From positions 1 through 34,438 of the forward strand of contig JAFVBF010000066.1 in assembly GCA_017480145.1 (NCBI GenBank): DNA of 34,438 bases, given 5' to 3'. The position numbers and the translations under genes were made by a program. This document shows, piece after piece, positions 34,383 through 34,438 of this stretch. This stretch comes from Bacteroidales bacterium (lineage in GTDB: Bacteria; Bacteroidota; Bacteroidia; Bacteroidales; P3). The notes under the pieces are model-generated. The model searched no databases. It was given only the letters and a program-made list of their open reading frames with translations, and was not told the DNA's origin. Position 1 is the first letter of the stretch. Each line of letters starts with the position of its first letter.

Positions 34383-34438
34383 TTTTCACCACAAGAACAA
34401 AGCATAACCAAGAACAAAAGTACACATTTTATCGGACA

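Larger units (their letters stand above)
34298..34438. mobile_element. Related element starting at right edge (MITE or IS, truncated by window)
   Basis: TATTGCTGTCCGCTAAA (34298-34314) repeats the MITE terminus exactly. The adjacent 9 bp ATTGAAAAC (34289-34297) would be the left target copy. The window's last 12 bases, TTTTATCGGACA, match the start of the opposite terminus (TTTTAGCGGACA...) with one mismatch. If so the element would end about 6 bp beyond the window and be about 146 bp. If not, this is the left end of a full IS. A terminator hairpin and a -7 box lie inside. Confidence 0.75.

Overview
The window looks like chromosomal DNA of a gut or rumen-type Bacteroidales bacterium (Prevotella/Bacteroides relatives). 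The reasons are a giant secreted protein with a C-terminal type IX secretion sorting domain, Bacteroidota-type promoters (TAnnTTTG -7 boxes), a general lack of Shine-Dalgarno sites, a Bacteroidota-type tyrosine integrase, and two genes (SLBB-type Wza, Wzc-like BY-kinase) arranged as in Bacteroidales polysaccharide loci. No tRNA, rRNA or CRISPR array was seen.

Layout. 1-3546 is the edge of an integrated phage-like element: three minus-strand virion-type genes (one cut by the window start), then a divergent tyrosine integrase whose end faces the chromosome. 3774-6147 holds a SpoU-family RNA methyltransferase overlapping tail to tail with a ComEC-like DNA-uptake channel. 6153-14618 is one 2821-residue T9SS-exported protein made almost entirely of about 45 cysteine-bearing 'GCDS' repeats; comEC starts 5 nt after its stop, so the two are probably cotranscribed. 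14993-16738 is a Na/Pi cotransporter-PhoU protein. 16809-22416 is a minus-strand polysaccharide operon read wza - wzc - rmlC - rmlD - acetyltransferase, with an intrinsic terminator between rmlC and rmlD and an unusual 15-fold Gly-Tyr tail on the kinase.

22602-33919 is all plus strand: a sugar nucleotidyltransferase, an AddB-like PD-(D/E)XK nuclease, an OmpA/TPR lipoprotein, the translationally coupled trio pssA-queA-comF, and then a TerC-family transporter, an AlkD-like glycosylase and a YiiX-like lipoprotein hydrolase. The TerC gene is preceded by what reads as a yybP-ykoY manganese riboswitch with an expression-platform terminator.

The right edge (34102-34438) has small mobile elements: a complete 136-bp MITE with 17-bp perfect inverted repeats and a 9-bp target duplication, followed by the start of a related element that runs to the window end.

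The observations most worth following up are the riboswitch/terminator pair, the MITE family, the giant repeat protein coupled to comEC, the Gly-Tyr tail of the kinase, and the prophage edge.
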